Assembly (NCBI GenBank): GCA_019022495.1
Contig: JAFEKR010000067.1
Span: 34,318-98,317 of the forward strand
From: Epichloe hybrida
Taxonomy: Eukaryota; Ascomycota; Sordariomycetes; Hypocreales; Clavicipitaceae
Length of the DNA stretch: 64,000 nt
Reading direction: 5' to 3'
In this document: one piece after another, positions 62,389-64,000 of the stretch
Layout: the number at the start of each line of letters is the position of its first letter
How positions within the stretch are numbered: position 1 is the first letter of the stretch
Notes under the pieces: generated by a model
The model's database searches: none
Seen by the model: only the letters and a program-made list of their open reading frames with translations
Told to the model about the DNA's origin: nothing
Position numbers and translations under genes: made by a program

Positions 62389-62820
62389 TTACTTAGGAAA
62401 GATGGCGTCTATCTGCTCCTTGTACATCTCTTCCACCAGTTTACGCCTAATGCTTCCCTTCGATGCTGCCCGAGAACGGCTTCCCTTCTGCACGACAATG
62501 ATACGCCTCGCGTTGTCTGTCCGTTCGTGAACCATTCCTATCTTAGTAAAGGGCTTCATTCTAGCCATATCATCTCCTTGAGCTTTTTAACATCAATTCG
62601 ACCACGTCCATTTTCCCCTTCCTTTGCCTCATTCACAAGCACAGGTGACGGTCGCAACGACCCAACCACAAGGGCAGCTTCGACGAGGTCGCCTGCACAC
62701 GTCTGCATAACCTCAGCTTCTATAGAGGATGCATTGCACCTGTAAGCAGTTTCCATCTTAATCCAGTTGTCGTTCCTTCTGGCCTTTGCTAATGTATCTG
62801 CTATGTGAGACTTTCTCTAA
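62389..62820 (-). pseudogene. C-terminal fragment of an adenylate-forming enzyme, frameshifted
   Basis: Upstream part (about 62820-62580) reads NDNWIKMETAYRCNASSIEAE, then LVEAALVVGSLRPSPVLV. After a frame change near 62570, the next frame reads RMKPFTKIGMVHERTDNARR, then RSRAASKGSIRRKLVEEMYK and IDAIFPK, with TAA at 62391-62389. These are the hinge and C-terminal lid of AMP-binding domains, of the NRPS-like/acyl-adenylating type. The larger N-terminal subdomain is missing and the frame is broken, so this is a relic. It is nearly free of RIP, unlike its surroundings. Confidence 0.75.
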
Positions 62821-63673
62821 CAGACCTCCTATCCATTACTTCCTATCTTGCGCGTTGCATAATAACTATGCTAGACAATTAGGTGATATAGAGACCGCTA
62901 CTAGTTCTAATAGTAGCCTTATAACCCTAATAACACGCTAGAGACAACAAGCAATAAGTAATAAGCAGGTGAGGTAAGTAAGGTGTCTTTTGAGGGTTAG
63001 CCACGCGCTGAATGTTGAAATTAACCATGATCTCCATTCTGGCCAAAAACACGTGTAACCGTTCTTTGCTTGCGTCTAAATTATTAACCTTGCCCGTTCC
63101 GTTCTCTTGCATCTGCGCTTCCCTTCCGGAGCCGGAGTTGAGATCCAAAGTCACACGCTCACGACTGCTCCCCGGGCAAAGATGCGGCAGTCTGCAGCAA
63201 GAATAGATGCTAGAGTCAGAGGCTCCGGCTTGCTTTCGGCTTGCTCTCCTACGCCGCACTGGCTCGTGCAAACAGATCTTAGTGCGGTATTATCCTCTAT
63301 TATTTGCAGAAAAGCGGGGAATATTATTGGACTACAGTGAATCCATGGATAGGTGTTAAGGATATTCACAGCCTCACATCGTAGCCTCAGATATTAGGCA
63401 TCACTCCCATTATCCTCTCTTTATTTACGTTTGTTATTGCAGTTTATTATAGGCTTTATTTAAAGACTTAGATTTATTACTACTAGATTTAAAGCTTATA
63501 AGCTTCCCTTTTCTTTACTAGATTTTAAATTCCTAGATAGTAATTTTATATTATTTTCTAATCTAATTACTCTTTGCCTCCGTTTACATCACTTCACAGG
63601 TTATAAGCCTAGCGCTTATAATCGCACACCTTTTCTTTTATTTTTCTTCTTTATCTAACTATTATAGTATTAT
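62821..63673. other. mixed-composition island edge, no gene recognised
   Basis: 62990-63400 has normal GC with frames of 64-114 aa on both strands but no family. From about 63420 the sequence is again AT-rich and RIP-like. It could hold further decayed pieces of the adenylating-enzyme gene or its neighbour. Confidence 0.4.
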
Positions 63674-63943
63674 TATCAGGAGCGCAGAGGTCAGAGATAG
63701 GATGTTCATTAAAGCGGGTCTTTAAAGAACCTTTAGGCTATGCAAATAATAAAGAGGCTAGCTAGCTATAAGATAGCTATATACTTATAAAGTAAGGTAT
63801 TTATTAAAGACTACGTATATTATTAGTACTAGGTTAGAGTTTAAAACCTTCACGCACCTGCCCCTAGCTAGTATTTATCTAGTAGTAACTGCAATAGTCT
63901 TAGCTATCACTTCGTTTATAACCTTTCAGTGCAAGCCGTGACA
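63674..63943 (+). repeat. solo LTR of the Gypsy-1 family
   Basis: 270 bp, starting TATCAGGAGCGCAGAGG and ending GCAAGCCGTGACA, flanked on both sides by ATTAT (63669-63673 and 63944-63948). No polypurine tract precedes it and no leader follows it, which indicates LTR-LTR recombination rather than half of a full element. Confidence 0.88.
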
Positions 63944-64000
63944 ATTATGTAATATTATATATACTTTCCTAATATCTTATCAAAGCAAAGTACTTAACTT

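Noticed and set aside
53829..63948. LTRs at 53834 and 63674 as the two ends of one retrotransposon
   Set aside because: The LTR at 63674 has its own ATTAT duplication on both sides and no polypurine tract before it, so it is a solo LTR. The five bases before 53834 read TATTA, not ATTAT.

Overview
The window is nuclear DNA of a filamentous ascomycete, most likely a sordariomycete of the Hypocreales type. The reasons are single-copy genes with short (54-99 bp) GT-AG introns and CTAAC-type branch sites, family sequences typical of Sordariomycetes, and a large transposon block mutated by RIP (C-to-T at CpA, which turns CAA/CAG codons into stops). The genus cannot be fixed from sequence alone.

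Layout. 1-27.36 kb is ordinary gene-bearing DNA. In order it holds: a PhoD-like phosphatase (5' end outside the window); a Cdc1/Ted1 ER metallophosphoesterase; a very small CDC26 (APC/C subunit) gene whose ATG abuts a 464-bp pure pyrimidine/purine tract; an unrecognised 666-aa protein; the 9-1-1 clamp subunit RAD1; the oligosaccharyltransferase subunit OST5 (three tiny exons); GCN5; HEM2; an acyltransferase-3 membrane protein; and a membrane-anchored amidohydrolase. CDC26, the 666-aa gene, RAD1, OST5 and the amidohydrolase are on the minus strand. OST5 and GCN5 are divergent over about 390 bp. The gaps at 9.27-13.0, 16.96-18.78 and 19.94-22.48 kb show no gene I can support.

The GCN5 locus is the most surprising gene. 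Its reading frame passes from the acetyltransferase and most of the bromodomain straight into the C-terminal two thirds of a MICOS subunit MIC12 (AIM5)-like protein, with no intron at the join.

27.36-62.17 kb is an AT-rich, RIP-degraded nest of transposons that can be taken apart using target-site duplications (TSDs). A CAGAG-ended element (left end 27888) is entered by a Ty3/Gypsy chromovirus (Gypsy-2, from 28391). Gypsy-2 carries a second chromovirus (Gypsy-1, 29223-44112, TSD CTTTG). Gypsy-1 carries a CAGAG-ended element (33227-40363, TSD GACTAGCT), which carries a Tc1/mariner element (34510-36385) and a LINE fragment. Gypsy-2 is also entered by another CAGAG element (47381-50899, TSD ATAGTAAC). 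That one has ~460-bp inverted repeats around a 10-bp satellite, and the satellite holds a 525-bp TRIM-like element (49331-49855, TSD GCTAT). The 3' LTR of Gypsy-2 is cut by a further CAGAG element (53340), which is cut by a Gypsy-1-family LTR (53834), then by a Copia element (54307), then by another Gypsy (57053-62165).

62.17-63.42 kb is a less mutated island with a frameshifted C-terminal fragment of an adenylate-forming enzyme. The window ends with RIP-affected DNA and a 270-bp solo LTR (63674-63943, TSD ATTAT).

The genes form no operon or cluster. They are housekeeping functions (heme synthesis, N-glycosylation, ER/GPI metabolism, cell cycle, checkpoint, chromatin) next to a heterochromatin-like island. 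The notable candidates for undescribed biology are the GCN5::MIC12 chimera and the family of satellite-cored CAGAG foldback elements.
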